A DNA stretch of 64,000 nucleotides from Sphingomonas brevis (GCF_023516505.1 NZ_JAMGBB010000001.1:620001-684000), one strand, 5' to 3'. Shown: positions 8,094 through 16,724, numbered from the stretch's first letter. The notes: generated from the letters alone by a model not told the origin. Numbers and translations are program-made.

Positions 8094-8147
8094 TCGTTTC
8101 GCCAAGAGGGGTCGTTTCGCCAAGAGGGGCCGTTTCGCCCAGAAGGA
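8094..8147 (+). repeat. Three tandem 18-bp repeats upstream of asd
   Basis: Two exact copies of TCGTTTCGCCAAGAGGGG (8094-8111, 8112-8129) and one variant CCGTTTCGCCCAGAAGGA (8130-8147). The last copy ends with AGAAGGA, which serves as the asd Shine-Dalgarno sequence 9 bases before the ATG. Confidence 0.93.
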
Positions 8148-8156
8148 ATTTGATTA

Positions 8157-9191
8157 ATGTCATCGGGCTATCGGGTTGCAGTGGTTGGAGCGACCGGCAA
8201 TGTCGGACGCGAGATCCTCAACATCCTCGCGGAGCGGCAATTCCCGCTGGCCGAAGTGGCAGCCGTCGCAAGTCCGCGATCGACCGGCGACATCATCGAT
8301 TTCGGCGACAGCGGTAAGGAGCTCAAGGTTCAGAACATCGATCATTTCGATTTCGGAAGCTTTGACATCGCCCTGTTCGCCGCGGGCTCCGAAGTGTCCA
8401 GGCTGCACGCGCCCCGTGCGGCCGAGGCCGGCTGCACCGTCATCGACAATAGCTCGCTCTACCGGATGGATCCGGACGTGCCGCTGATCGTGCCGGAAGT
8501 GAACCCGGAAGCGATCGCCGGCTATCGCGCCAAGAACATCATCGCCAATCCCAATTGCTCGACCGCGCAGATGGTCGTGGCCTTGAAGCCGCTGCATGAC
8601 GTTGCGCGGATCAAGCGGGTGGTGGTCGCCACTTACCAGTCGGTTTCGGGCGCCGGGAAGGCGGGAATGGACGAGCTGTTCGAGCAGAGCCGCAACATTT
8701 TCGTCGGCGATGCCAATTCGCCGATGAAATTCACCAAGCAGATCGCCTTCAACGTCATCCCCCACATCGACAGCTTCCTCGACGATGGTTCGACCAAGGA
8801 AGAATGGAAGATGGTGGTCGAGACCAAGAAGATCCTCGACCCATCGATCAAGGTCACAGCGACCTGCGTCCGGGTTCCGGTGTTCGTCGGCCATTCCGAG
8901 GCGATCAATGTCGAGTTCGAGGAGGAGCTGAGCGCCGAGCAGGCACAGGCGATCCTGCGCGAGGCGCCGGGCGTGATGCTGGTCGATAAGCGCGAGGACG
9001 GCGGTTACGTCACGCCGGTGGAATGCGTCGGCGAATATGCCACCTACGTCAGCCGGGTGCGCGACGATCCGACGGTCGAATATGGCCTATCGATGTGGGT
9101 GGTCAGCGACAACCTGCGCAAGGGTGCCGCGCTGAACGCGGTGCAGATCGCCGAACTGCTCGGCCGCCGCCATTTGCAGAAGGCGGCCTGA
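8157..9191 (+). CDS. asd: Aspartate-semialdehyde dehydrogenase
   Basis: NADPH-dependent step from aspartyl phosphate to aspartate semialdehyde, the branch to lysine/DAP, threonine and methionine. The 344 residues contain the Rossmann start VAVVGATGNVGREIL, the catalytic Cys134 in NPNCSTAQMV, QSVSGAGKAGMDEL and the substrate/C-terminal elements CVRVPVFVGHSEAI. Length is normal. It follows rplS after 131 bases, within which three tandem 18-base repeats lie just before the start. Confidence 0.97.
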   Translation: MSSGYRVAVVGATGNVGREILNILAERQFPLAEVAAVASPRSTGDIIDFGDSGKELKVQNIDHFDFGSFDIALFAAGSEVSRLHAPRAAEAGCTVIDNSSLYRMDPDVPLIVPEVNPEAIAGYRAKNIIANPNCSTAQMVVALKPLHDVARIKRVVVATYQSVSGAGKAGMDELFEQSRNIFVGDANSPMKFTKQIAFNVIPHIDSFLDDGSTKEEWKMVVETKKILDPSIKVTATCVRVPVFVGHSEAINVEFEEELSAEQAQAILREAPGVMLVDKREDGGYVTPVECVGEYATYVSRVRDDPTVEYGLSMWVVSDNLRKGAALNAVQIAELLGRRHLQKAA

Positions 9192-9193
9192 TC

Positions 9194-9278
9194 GTCATTG
9201 CGAGGACCCCGGACTTGGTCCGGGGGACGCGGCAATCCAGTTGCGGCGTTGGATTGCTTCGCTACGCTCGCAATGACG
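9194..9278. repeat. Intergenic palindromic repeat (CGTCATTGCGAG family)
   Basis: CGTCATTGCGAG is paired with CTCGCAATGACG, with an internal hairpin CCCCGGACTTGGTCCGGGG. Its last G is the first base of the GGAGG Shine-Dalgarno of the next gene. Confidence 0.9.
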
Positions 9279-9291
9279 GAGGAAACTTTCC

Positions 9292-9735
9292 ATGCGATCC
9301 ATGACCGGCGGCTGTGCCTGCGGGAAGGTGAGGTTCGAAGCCAGCGTCGAACCCACCGAGGCTTATCTCTGCCATTGCCGCATGTGCCAGAAGGCAACCG
9401 GCTCCATCTCGATCGCGTTCGTCAATGCCCAGCTGGACGAGATTCGCTGGGACGGCGAGCCGGACTGGTACGACAGCTCGCCGATTGCGACGCGCCCATT
9501 CTGCGCGACCTGCGGCGCTTCGCTCGGTTTCCTGTTCAGGCAGGACGCCGACAAGATGGACCTGACCGTCGCCGCATTCGACGATCCGTCACCGTTCAAG
9601 CCCAAGCATCATTTCGGCGCGGAGAGCATGCATCGCGGGTGGATCAATACCGAAGGCCTGCCAGAATATCGCACCGAAGAATATCAAAAGCTGGTCGACA
9701 AATGGGTTACTGCAACCGGTGAATTCCCGGGATAA
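9292..9735 (+). CDS. GFA family (CENP-V/GFA domain) zinc protein
   Basis: A 147-residue single-domain protein of the glutathione-dependent formaldehyde-activating (GFA, DUF636) family. Zinc-ligand cysteines appear in the expected order: GGCACGKVRF, CHCRMCQ and FCATCGASL. Most members have no demonstrated enzyme activity, so formaldehyde detoxification is not claimed. GGAGG lies 9 bases before ATG 9292; a second ATG at 9301 (MTGGCACG) is also possible. Another member of the family is encoded at 35653-36093. Confidence 0.9.
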   Translation: MRSMTGGCACGKVRFEASVEPTEAYLCHCRMCQKATGSISIAFVNAQLDEIRWDGEPDWYDSSPIATRPFCATCGASLGFLFRQDADKMDLTVAAFDDPSPFKPKHHFGAESMHRGWINTEGLPEYRTEEYQKLVDKWVTATGEFPG

Positions 9736-9752
9736 GGCGACCGGCCACCAGT

Positions 9753-9780
9753 GGCCGCCTTCCACCCATTGCGGTCATTA
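9753..9780 (+). repeat. Short dispersed motif, copy 1
   Basis: Reads GGCCGCCTTCCACCCATTGC followed by GGTCATTA. It shares the core CTTTCCACCCAT (here one base different) and the flanking CCGC/GG.CA with copies at 10885 and 12757. The neighbouring bases 9736-9756 form a hairpin (GGCCACCAGTGGCC). Confidence 0.7.
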
Positions 9781-9823
9781 TTACGAGCGCCCCTAAAGCC
9801 ATTGTTGAGGAGCGAAACACGCC

Positions 9824-10693
9824 TTACAGGCCTGCCTCCTGGCCCGACGGCCCTTTCGGACCAGCGTTGAACCGATCGAACATCTGCGGCGGTTGCGCGC
9901 GCAGCGATTGCAGGAGCATCAGCATTGCCTTTTGTGACTCCCGAGCGTGTCCCGACATCGGCCGGTTGAGGTCCGTCATGACAGTGATCGAAAGCGCAGC
10001 AGCAATGAAAAAGACAATTGCTGCCCTTCTGCCGCGCGGGCCATCCACTTGGTGGCCAACGACCGCCGCCATCACCGCAATATAGACGATCAACAGGGCA
10101 CCGACCTCGACCGGCACACGCAGGTCCCAGGCGACTTTGCGTTCGGTGTCGAGATCAATCACTTCATTGTAGGACATCAACAGCGCAGTTGTGACGCCGT
10201 GGGCGAGCGCGGATTCGCGCGAAGCGCGGACGGCGGCCCAGATATCGGTGAGGAGTTGGTCGTTCCTTGCGAGAAGCGCGCGGCTGTCGCCACCTGCATT
10301 CGCCAGGTCGATGCGGTTGCTAGTGTAGGCTACTAACAGCTGGCTGAGACGCGAACGATGCGGCTCATCGAGCAACTGGGCACGCAGGTATGCCGTGCCA
10401 ATTGCATTAGCTTCGCTGGTCACTAGCTCACGCCGCGCTTCGTACCGGTTCAACACCATGCCGAAACTGAAGGCCAGAAGCAGACCAAGCAAGCCGAGCA
10501 TGCTCGCGAGCAGGTATCCCTCCTGCGCGACCGACTCCCCGGACTCGCGCACTTTCTTCGGAGAGCGCCGTTCCTGAATCTTGCGTATTTGGTGACCTGC
10601 CCCCGCCGCAATGAGCATCACGGCAAGGGTGCCGATCCCAATCACGACAATAGAAAGGTCGGACAACCAATCGGATGGGAATCCGCCCTCCAT
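9824..10693 (-). CDS. DUF4239-like integral membrane protein
   Basis: A 289-residue protein of uncertain function. Hydrophobic spans are seen near residues 12-32 (LSIVVIGIGTLAVMLIAAGA), 63-83 (LLASMLGLLGLLLAFSFGMVL), about 192-212 and about 222-240. The soluble middle includes EANAIGTAYLRAQLL and RNDQLLTDIW. The pattern of two N-terminal helices, a helical loop with SEANAIGTAYLR and two C-terminal helices fits the bestrophin-like DUF4239 family, for which no activity is known. The start at 10693 has GAAGGAG 8 bases upstream. It lies between copies 1 and 2 of a short dispersed motif. Confidence 0.72.
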   Translation of the reverse strand: MEGGFPSDWLSDLSIVVIGIGTLAVMLIAAGAGHQIRKIQERRSPKKVRESGESVAQEGYLLASMLGLLGLLLAFSFGMVLNRYEARRELVTSEANAIGTAYLRAQLLDEPHRSRLSQLLVAYTSNRIDLANAGGDSRALLARNDQLLTDIWAAVRASRESALAHGVTTALLMSYNEVIDLDTERKVAWDLRVPVEVGALLIVYIAVMAAVVGHQVDGPRGRRAAIVFFIAAALSITVMTDLNRPMSGHARESQKAMLMLLQSLRAQPPQMFDRFNAGPKGPSGQEAGL

Positions 10694-10884
10694 CGATTCC
10701 ACTCCTTCGTCAGCTGGCGCCCACGACGATACTTGCGATGGCCCACCGAACAAAGTCCGGCTCCCTGCGGCGACCGCTCGACCACGCTTGTGATGGCGGC
10801 TGCGATCTCCATCGAGTCCTTACGGCCAGATTTGCGTCAGTTCGACGACGATTAATAGCCACTGACGTCAAGTGAACTAAATCA

Positions 10885-10913
10885 ATGACCGCTTTCCACC
10901 CATATCGGCCACC
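10885..10913 (+). repeat. Short dispersed motif, copy 2
   Basis: Reads ATGACCGCTTTCCACCCATA followed by TCGGCCACC. It is the only recognisable feature in the 292-base gap between the divergent DUF4239 gene and the TIR gene; no clear promoter could be assigned there. Confidence 0.75.
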
Positions 10914-10985
10914 GCCGCGAATTGGATCGACGGCTCGCGATGACTTGTCGCCGGACTCCTGATAGTCAGCGCGAGAAGGGGGCCA

Positions 10986-12746
10986 ATGGCTGACGTTTTT
11001 GTCTCTTATGCGCGGCCCGACGAGCTTCTAGCCGAGCGAGTTGCAGAATCTCTTCGAGCCGACGGGTATACTGTTTGGCGTGACGACGAGTTGCCTGCCC
11101 ACCGCCCCTATGCCCAGGTGATTGAGGAACGGCTCAAGGACGCCAAGGCTGTTGTCGTGCTCTGGTCGGCCAGGTCCGCGACGTCGCAATGGGTGCGTGC
11201 CGAGGCCGACGCCGCTCGAAGTTTGGGCACACTCATCCAGGCAACGCTCGACCAAACCACCCCTCCAATGCCGTTCAATCAGGTTCAATGCGCGGATTTG
11301 AGCAAGTGGAAGGGCGAAACAGAAAGTGCGGGCTGGCGAAAAGTCCTGGCGAGTGTGACCGAACTGGCGGGAAGCAGTGTTCGGCCGGACGATTTCGCCG
11401 CGGGGCCCTCCCAAGGCGAACGCAGCGTGTGCGTCCTGCCGTTCGCAAACATGAGCGGCGATGCGGAACAGGAGTATTTCAGCGACGGGATATCCGAGGA
11501 TATCACGACCGATCTTTCCAAGATTTCCGCACTGACCGTAATTGCGCGCAATACGGCATTCACCTTCAAGGGACAGGCCGTCGACGTCTGTGAGATCGCG
11601 CGCAAGCTTGGCGTCAGCCACGTGCTGGAGGGCAGCGTTCGCAAGGCTGCGGGGCGAGTCAGGATTACGGCCCAGCTGATCGACGGGAAGAGCGGAAGCC
11701 ACGTTTGGGCCGAGCGTTACGATCGCGATCTGACCGACATTTTCGCGATTCAAGACGAGATTTCAAAAGCGATTGTTGCCGCGCTCAGACTGAAGCTCTT
11801 GCCTGAAGAAAGAACCGCGATCGAGCAGCGCGGAACCTTGAACGTCGACGCGTACAACCTCTATTTGATGGCGCGGAAATATTGGATCACGGGCGACTTC
11901 GGGGATCGACGCCGCGAGGATCGTGTTATTCGCCTGACCAAACGAGCCCTCGAGATCGATCCGGATTACCCTCAGGCACTAGCGCTGATGGGCCTCGCGC
12001 AGGCCAATCTTTTCTACGCTTACAGCGGCAATGAGGGGATGGACGATGGCCTGGTAGCGGCCGAACGAGCGCTCTCACTTGATCCATCCATTGCCGAGGC
12101 GCACCTGCCGCGGGCCTGGCATTTGGCACTCCGCGGACAGCATGATGAGGCGGATGCGGAAATCGAAACGGCGCTCCGCCTCAACCCCGATTGCTGGGAA
12201 GCGAATAAGGAGGCTGCCCGCATCTTCTACCGGCGGGGCAAGCTTGATGAGGCGATAGGCCTGTTGAGGAAAGCCACGGAGCTGGCCGACTCCGATTTCC
12301 ATAGCTTGGGAATGTTGACTGCTGCCTATCTTGCTCGGGGCGACCATCAACTCGTGCGCGCGAGCGCGGAAAAAATGGTCCCATTGATCGAACAGGTGCT
12401 GGTGCGCGATCCCGATAATGGCGCCGCGCTGGCATTTGTCGCTCTAAGCTACGCAGCGCTCGGCCAGTTGGATCGCGCCCGCGAGTATGTCGACCGCGCA
12501 ATGCTGCTCGATCCTGACAATCTCTACATGCGATACAATCTGGCGTGGCCGCTGATCGCATTCTTTCAGGACAAGGAGGCTGCGCTCGATCTGCTCGAGC
12601 CCGCGTTTGCGAAGGCAGGCAGAAACTTGATCAGCCTGGCGTTAGCGGACCGCAACCTCGACCCGCTACGTGATGATCCCCGGTTTCAACAGATGCTCGC
12701 CGCTGCCAGCGATCGAGTAGGATTGCCGAGCTCCATCAATGGCTGA
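10986..12746 (+). CDS. TIR domain / TolB-like domain / TPR protein
   Basis: A 586-residue multidomain protein. Residues 1-115 form a TIR domain (MADVFVSYARPDE, VVVLWSARSATSQWVRAEAD); Trp69 and Glu73 match the W-x-x-x-E spacing around the catalytic glutamate of NAD-cleaving TIRs. Residues about 147-285 match the TolB-like N-terminal domain found before TPRs in many proteobacterial regulators (VCVLPFANMSGDAEQEYFSDG, LEGSVRKAAGRVRITAQLID, HVWAERYDRDLTDIFAIQDE). The rest is TPR-like (for example EIDPDYPQALALMGLAQANL). No signal peptide or membrane span is seen, so it is probably cytoplasmic. AGAAGGGGG precedes the ATG. It could be a signalling or stress-response effector; a defence role is only a hypothesis. 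Confidence 0.83.
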   Translation: MADVFVSYARPDELLAERVAESLRADGYTVWRDDELPAHRPYAQVIEERLKDAKAVVVLWSARSATSQWVRAEADAARSLGTLIQATLDQTTPPMPFNQVQCADLSKWKGETESAGWRKVLASVTELAGSSVRPDDFAAGPSQGERSVCVLPFANMSGDAEQEYFSDGISEDITTDLSKISALTVIARNTAFTFKGQAVDVCEIARKLGVSHVLEGSVRKAAGRVRITAQLIDGKSGSHVWAERYDRDLTDIFAIQDEISKAIVAALRLKLLPEERTAIEQRGTLNVDAYNLYLMARKYWITGDFGDRRREDRVIRLTKRALEIDPDYPQALALMGLAQANLFYAYSGNEGMDDGLVAAERALSLDPSIAEAHLPRAWHLALRGQHDEADAEIETALRLNPDCWEANKEAARIFYRRGKLDEAIGLLRKATELADSDFHSLGMLTAAYLARGDHQLVRASAEKMVPLIEQVLVRDPDNGAALAFVALSYAALGQLDRAREYVDRAMLLDPDNLYMRYNLAWPLIAFFQDKEAALDLLEPAFAKAGRNLISLALADRNLDPLRDDPRFQQMLAAASDRVGLPSSING

Positions 12747-12756
12747 AGCACCGCTG

Positions 12757-12785
12757 GCTGCTTTCCACCCATAGTGGACATTGCA
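12757..12785 (+). repeat. Short dispersed motif, copy 3
   Basis: Reads GGCTGCTTTCCACCCATAGT then GGACATTGC. Comparing the three copies gives a consensus close to GTCCGCTTTCCACCCATNNY followed by GGNCATT, whose outer ends are partly inverted (AATGTCCGC / GCGGACATT type). Confidence 0.7.
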
Positions 12786-12862
12786 AAATAGGACTTCGGC
12801 TGACATGCGCCCGGAATATGTCAGATACGGCTTATTTCAGGCTTCGGGAGCATTTCCAGCAA

Positions 12863-12896
12863 CCCATGGTCACCGTGAACATTTGTGAAGTTTCTC
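12863..12896 (+). repeat. Dispersed CATGGTCACCGTGAACAT element, copy 1
   Basis: CCCATGGTCACCGTGAACAT followed by TTGTGAAGTTTC. The reverse complement of 63572-63608 carries the same string with one or two mismatches. It lies about 50 bases upstream of the hydrolase gene at 12944. Confidence 0.8.
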
Positions 12897-12943
12897 GCGG
12901 GTACGCGCGCAGTGGGTGCGACGTTCGTGACTTTTGAGGCGGC

Positions 12944-13699
12944 ATGACTGAAGTCACCATCCATCATTGGACCGCGTCCGACGGCGTCGAGCTGGCTTGG
13001 CGCGAGTTGGGGCAGGGCAGGCCGGTGATCCTGCTCCATGGCCTCTATTCCGACGCCGGGATGAACTGGATCAAGTTCGGAACCGCGGGTCGTATCGCGG
13101 CGGAGGGTTTCCGGGTGATCATGCCCGATCATCGCGCGCATGGGCTCAGCGCCAAGCCCCACGGAGCGGAGCATTATCCAAAGGGCATCCTGGCCCGCGA
13201 TTTGCGCGAACTGGTGGCGCGGCTCGGGCTTACCGATTTCGATCTTGGCGGCTTTTCGCTTGGGTCACGGACCATAGTCGAGGCGGTCGGCGAGGGGATG
13301 CGGCCGCGCCGGGCGATCCTCGGGGGCGCCGGTCTTGAAGGCCTCCGCAACTGGGAGCGCCGCAAGAATTTCTTCGTCGAGGCGATCGACAAGTTCGACA
13401 GCGTCCAGCGCGGCGATCCGCACTGGCTGTCGATCCAGTTCATGAAGAGCCAGAAAGTCGATCGGGTCGCGGCCGCTCACTTGCTCGACAGTTTCGAGGA
13501 TGCCTTCATCGACTGGCTGCAGGCCTTCACCATGCCCACCCTGGTGGTGTGCGGCGACGAGGACGACGACAATGGCTCGGCGGAAGAGCTGGCCAATGTG
13601 CTGCCCCATGCGACCTTCCGCGAAACGCCGGGGACGCATATGACCAGCATTACCAAGCCCGAGTTCGGCGAAGCGATCGCGCGCTTTCTGTCCGCTTGA
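12944..13699 (+). CDS. Alpha/beta hydrolase
   Basis: A 251-residue alpha/beta-hydrolase-fold protein with no signal peptide. The oxyanion region VILLHGLYSDAGMNW, the nucleophile elbow GGFSLGSRT with Ser105, an acid near VVCGDEDDDNG and the catalytic His in TPGTHMTSI make a complete triad. PDHRAHGLSAKP is typical of the esterase/epoxide-hydrolase branch. The substrate cannot be told from sequence. The start ATG follows GAGGCGGC. It stands alone between the TIR gene and the M2 peptidase. Confidence 0.88.
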   Translation: MTEVTIHHWTASDGVELAWRELGQGRPVILLHGLYSDAGMNWIKFGTAGRIAAEGFRVIMPDHRAHGLSAKPHGAEHYPKGILARDLRELVARLGLTDFDLGGFSLGSRTIVEAVGEGMRPRRAILGGAGLEGLRNWERRKNFFVEAIDKFDSVQRGDPHWLSIQFMKSQKVDRVAAAHLLDSFEDAFIDWLQAFTMPTLVVCGDEDDDNGSAEELANVLPHATFRETPGTHMTSITKPEFGEAIARFLSA

Positions 13700-13792
13700 C
13701 GCCGGCAAAGAGCCCTTGACGAAGGGGGCAGGCAGGTTCCAACCCTAACTCCACGCGACAACATAAGAATATTCCAGGGACGAGGACGCCTC

Positions 13793-15670
13793 ATGATGAA
13801 ATTTGCCGCATCCGTATCGCTTGCCGCACTGGCGCTGGCCGCCTGCGCTTCCACTTCCGCCGCTCCGGTTGCAGCCGCCGCGCCTGCGCCGTCGCCCGAA
13901 GCTGCCTTGTCACCGGCCCAGACCGAATATCCGATGACCCCGGATGGCGCTCGCGCCTTCATCGCGGCGGTCGAGAAGGAGCTGTTCGAGCTTAGCGTGA
14001 TCGGTGGACGAGCGGCCTGGGTCAACGCCACCTACATCAACGACGATACCGACGCGCTGGCCGCCTATTTCGGAACGATCGGCACTGAAAAGGGTGTCAA
14101 ATACGCCACCGAGGCGGCGAAATATGCGCAGGTGCCGGGGCTGGATTTCGACACCGGGCGGAAGCTCAACATCCTGCGCGGAGCACTGGTGCTGGCAGCG
14201 CCGCGAACTCCGGGCGCAGCGGCCGAACTGAACACGCTCGCGACCAAGCTTCAATCGACTTACGGCAAGGGGCGCGCCCGTCATAACGGCAAGGTTATTA
14301 CCGGCGACGATGCCGAGGCGTTGATGGGCACGCTGCGCAATCCGGCGGAGCTCGCCGAGATATGGCAAAGCTGGCACGAAAATGTCGGCCGCCCGATGCG
14401 GCAGGATTATCAGCGGCTGGTCGAGCTGGCCAACGCCGGCGCCAAGGATCTCGGCTATGCCGACTCCGGCGCCATGTGGCGGTCGCAGTATGACATGACG
14501 CCGGAAGAATTTTCGGCGATGTACGATCGGCTGTGGGCCGAGACCAAGCCGCTCTACGACCAGCTCCACTGCTACACCCGGACCAAGCTCAATCAGAAAT
14601 ATGGCAATGCCATCCAGCCGGCGAGCGGCCCGATCCGCGCCGACCTGCTCGGCAATATGTGGGCCCAGGAATGGGGCAATATCTACGACGTTGTCGCGCC
14701 CAAGGGCTCGGGCGACGTCGGCTATGACATCGGCGCGCTGCTTGAGGCCAAGAAGAAGGACCCGGTGGCGATGGTCAAGATCGGCGAGGGTTTCTACTCC
14801 TCGCTCGGTTTCGCACCGCTGCCTGAGTCATTCTGGCAGCGCAGCCAGATTACCCGTCCGCGCGACCGTGACGTGATCTGCCACGCCTCGGCTTGGGACC
14901 TCGACAACAAGAACGATCTGCGCATCAAGATGTGCACCAAGGTCAATGCCGACGACTTCGTCACCATTCACCACGAACTGGGCCACAACTATTATCAGCG
15001 GGCCTATAACCAGCAGCCCTATCTCTATCTGAACGGGGCCAATGACGGCTTCCACGAGGCGATCGGCGACTTCATCGCCCTGTCGATCACGCCCGAATAT
15101 CTGGTGCAGATCGGCCTTCTCGATCGATCGAAAGTCCCGTCGGCCGACAAAGACACCGGGTTGCTGCTCCGCCAGGCGATGGACAAGGTTGCCTTCCTGC
15201 CGTTCGGACTGCTGGTCGATAAATGGCGGTGGGGCGTGTTCGACGGTTCGATCACCCCGGCCAACTACAACCAGGCTTGGGTCGATCTTAAGCGCCAGTA
15301 TCAGGGTATCACGCCGCCGGTTGCGCGCAGCGAAAGCGATTTCGATCCGGGCGCCAAGTTCCACATTCCCGGCAACACGCCTTACGCCCGCTACTTCCTG
15401 GCGCGCATCCTTCAGTTCCAATTCTACAAGGCGGCCTGCGACATGTCGGGATGGAAGGGCCCGCTGCATCGTTGCAGCTTCTACGGCAACAAGCAGGTTG
15501 GCGAGCGGCTGAACGCGATGCTCAGCATGGGCCTAAGCAAGCCATGGCCGGACGCGCTTCAGGCGTTCACCGGCTCGCGCGACATGTCGGCCAAGCCGAT
15601 GCTGGAATATTTCGCGCCGCTGCAGGCGTGGCTGGAAAAGCAGAACGCCGGCAAGCAGTGCGGTTGGTAA
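13793..15670 (+). CDS. M2 family (ACE-like) zinc metallopeptidase lipoprotein
   Basis: A 625-residue peptidyl-dipeptidase A-type enzyme that would remove C-terminal dipeptides. The zinc site is complete: His394-Glu395-x-x-His398 in IHHELGHNYY, and the third ligand Glu422 in FHEAIGDF. Other family blocks are GDDAEALMGTLRNP, LLGNMWAQEWGNIYD, and NTPYARYFLARILQFQFYKA with its following Cys and HRCSFYGNK. The N-terminus is a lipoprotein signal (LAALALAACAST, lipobox LAAC), so the enzyme is anchored on the periplasmic side. An Ala/Pro linker follows. A strong hairpin lies 11 bases after the stop. Confidence 0.93.
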   Translation: MMKFAASVSLAALALAACASTSAAPVAAAAPAPSPEAALSPAQTEYPMTPDGARAFIAAVEKELFELSVIGGRAAWVNATYINDDTDALAAYFGTIGTEKGVKYATEAAKYAQVPGLDFDTGRKLNILRGALVLAAPRTPGAAAELNTLATKLQSTYGKGRARHNGKVITGDDAEALMGTLRNPAELAEIWQSWHENVGRPMRQDYQRLVELANAGAKDLGYADSGAMWRSQYDMTPEEFSAMYDRLWAETKPLYDQLHCYTRTKLNQKYGNAIQPASGPIRADLLGNMWAQEWGNIYDVVAPKGSGDVGYDIGALLEAKKKDPVAMVKIGEGFYSSLGFAPLPESFWQRSQITRPRDRDVICHASAWDLDNKNDLRIKMCTKVNADDFVTIHHELGHNYYQRAYNQQPYLYLNGANDGFHEAIGDFIALSITPEYLVQIGLLDRSKVPSADKDTGLLLRQAMDKVAFLPFGLLVDKWRWGVFDGSITPANYNQAWVDLKRQYQGITPPVARSESDFDPGAKFHIPGNTPYARYFLARILQFQFYKAACDMSGWKGPLHRCSFYGNKQVGERLNAMLSMGLSKPWPDALQAFTGSRDMSAKPMLEYFAPLQAWLEKQNAGKQCGW

Positions 15671-15680
15671 TTTAGTGGGA

Positions 15681-15703
15681 GGGGAGCGGTACCACCGCTC
15701 CCC
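15681..15703. terminator. Hairpin between convergent genes
   Basis: Perfect 10-bp stem GGGGAGCGGT / ACCGCTCCCC with a 3-base loop, placed between the M2 peptidase stop and the stop of the minus-strand gene at 15709. No T-tract follows on either strand, so termination is inferred from position. Confidence 0.6.
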
Positions 15704-15708
15704 TTCGA

Positions 15709-16053
15709 CTATTCGACCGACGCCAAACCGGCCTTGATGTCCTGTTGGGCCACCGGGCCGCGGGGACCCTTGGATTTCTTTCCGGTTTCCTTGAGCGTCA
15801 GTGCCTCCTCGGCGATCTCCTCCTGGGATTTGGCGCTGTCGAACCGCTCGGCCTTGAGTTCGCTCAACCGGTCCATGCCGCTGCTCAGGGCCTCGCGCAC
15901 TTGTTCGCGCCTGGACCACAGGAATGCACCTGCCGCTGCGGCGCCGGCGATACCGGCCGCCAGCGCCGCGGATGCGCCGGGGTTATCCCTGGCGGCGGTG
16001 AAAAACGACGCGTCCTTGAACCGGCCTTTGGAGTCTCTTTTTCTTGCTGGCAT
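15709..16053 (-). CDS. Small conserved hypothetical protein
   Basis: A 114-residue product of unknown function. It starts with a basic segment (MPARKRDSKGRFKDASFF), followed by one short hydrophobic stretch of Ala/Gly (AALAAGIAGAAAAGAFLW, about residues 28-46), then a charged helix (RREQVREALSSGMDRLSELK) and an acidic/basic tail. One weak membrane helix is possible. The start is well supported by GAAGGAGG just upstream. It may be co-transcribed with the peroxiredoxin gene upstream. Confidence 0.75.
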   Translation of the reverse strand: MPARKRDSKGRFKDASFFTAARDNPGASAALAAGIAGAAAAGAFLWSRREQVREALSSGMDRLSELKAERFDSAKSQEEIAEEALTLKETGKKSKGPRGPVAQQDIKAGLASVE

Positions 16054-16146
16054 TTTCGCCTCCTTCTCTAGCCCTTCCCCTGCAACGCACAGCCAATGGC
16101 GGCGTTGCGTTCGGAAGGCAGGAATGAACAGAAATGCGACGAAGCG

Positions 16147-16626
16147 TCAGAGCTGGCCGAGCATTGTCTCCGCACTTGAGGCCGAATATTCGCCCGGAGC
16201 TTCGACGTTGAGTTGCTCGACCACGCCATCGTTGACGATTGCCGAATAGCGCTGGCTGCGCTTGCCCATGCCGAATTTGGAGGCATCCATGGTCAAGCCG
16301 AGCGCGTCGGCGAATTCGCCATTGCCGTCGGCCAGCATGGTGATGTCCTCGCTACCCTGCTCGCGGTTCCATGCGCCCATCACGAAGGCGTCATTGACGC
16401 TGGTGGCGACAATCTCGTCGACGCCCTTGCCCTTCAGCTCCGCCGCTTTCTCGACATAGGAGGGCAGGTGGCGCGCGGAGCAGGTCGGGGTGTAGGCGCC
16501 GGGGACGGCGAACAGCGCAACCCGCTTCCCGGCGAAGTAGTCGCCGCTCTTGACCGGCACCGGTCCCTCCGGCGTTGCAAGCGTCAACTGGACGTCGGGA
16601 ATTCGGTCGCCAACTTGGATGGGCAT
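16147..16626 (-). CDS. Peroxiredoxin of the Prx5 family
   Basis: A 159-residue thiol peroxidase that reduces hydrogen peroxide and organic hydroperoxides. The peroxidatic Cys49 lies in the family motif VPGAYTPTCSARHLPSYV; EIVATSVNDAFVMGAW and LGLTMDASKFGMGKRSQRYS are also characteristic. No second conserved cysteine or fused glutaredoxin is present, so it probably uses glutathione/glutaredoxin or thioredoxin as reductant (inference). AAAGGAG upstream of the ATG supports the start. Confidence 0.95.
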   Translation of the reverse strand: MPIQVGDRIPDVQLTLATPEGPVPVKSGDYFAGKRVALFAVPGAYTPTCSARHLPSYVEKAAELKGKGVDEIVATSVNDAFVMGAWNREQGSEDITMLADGNGEFADALGLTMDASKFGMGKRSQRYSAIVNDGVVEQLNVEAPGEYSASSAETMLGQL

Positions 16627-16724
16627 CGGTCAATCTCCTTTGAATGGTCAGGCCGCGAGATAGGCGCGGCGCATGACGGTCACAAGACTTGCGGCCATCC
16701 GGTCTGAGGCGCATTTTCAGGCTG

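Noticed and set aside
1224-9278. Palindromic repeats as a CRISPR array
   Set aside because: Copies are far apart, imperfect and lie singly between genes, with no regular spacers or cas genes.
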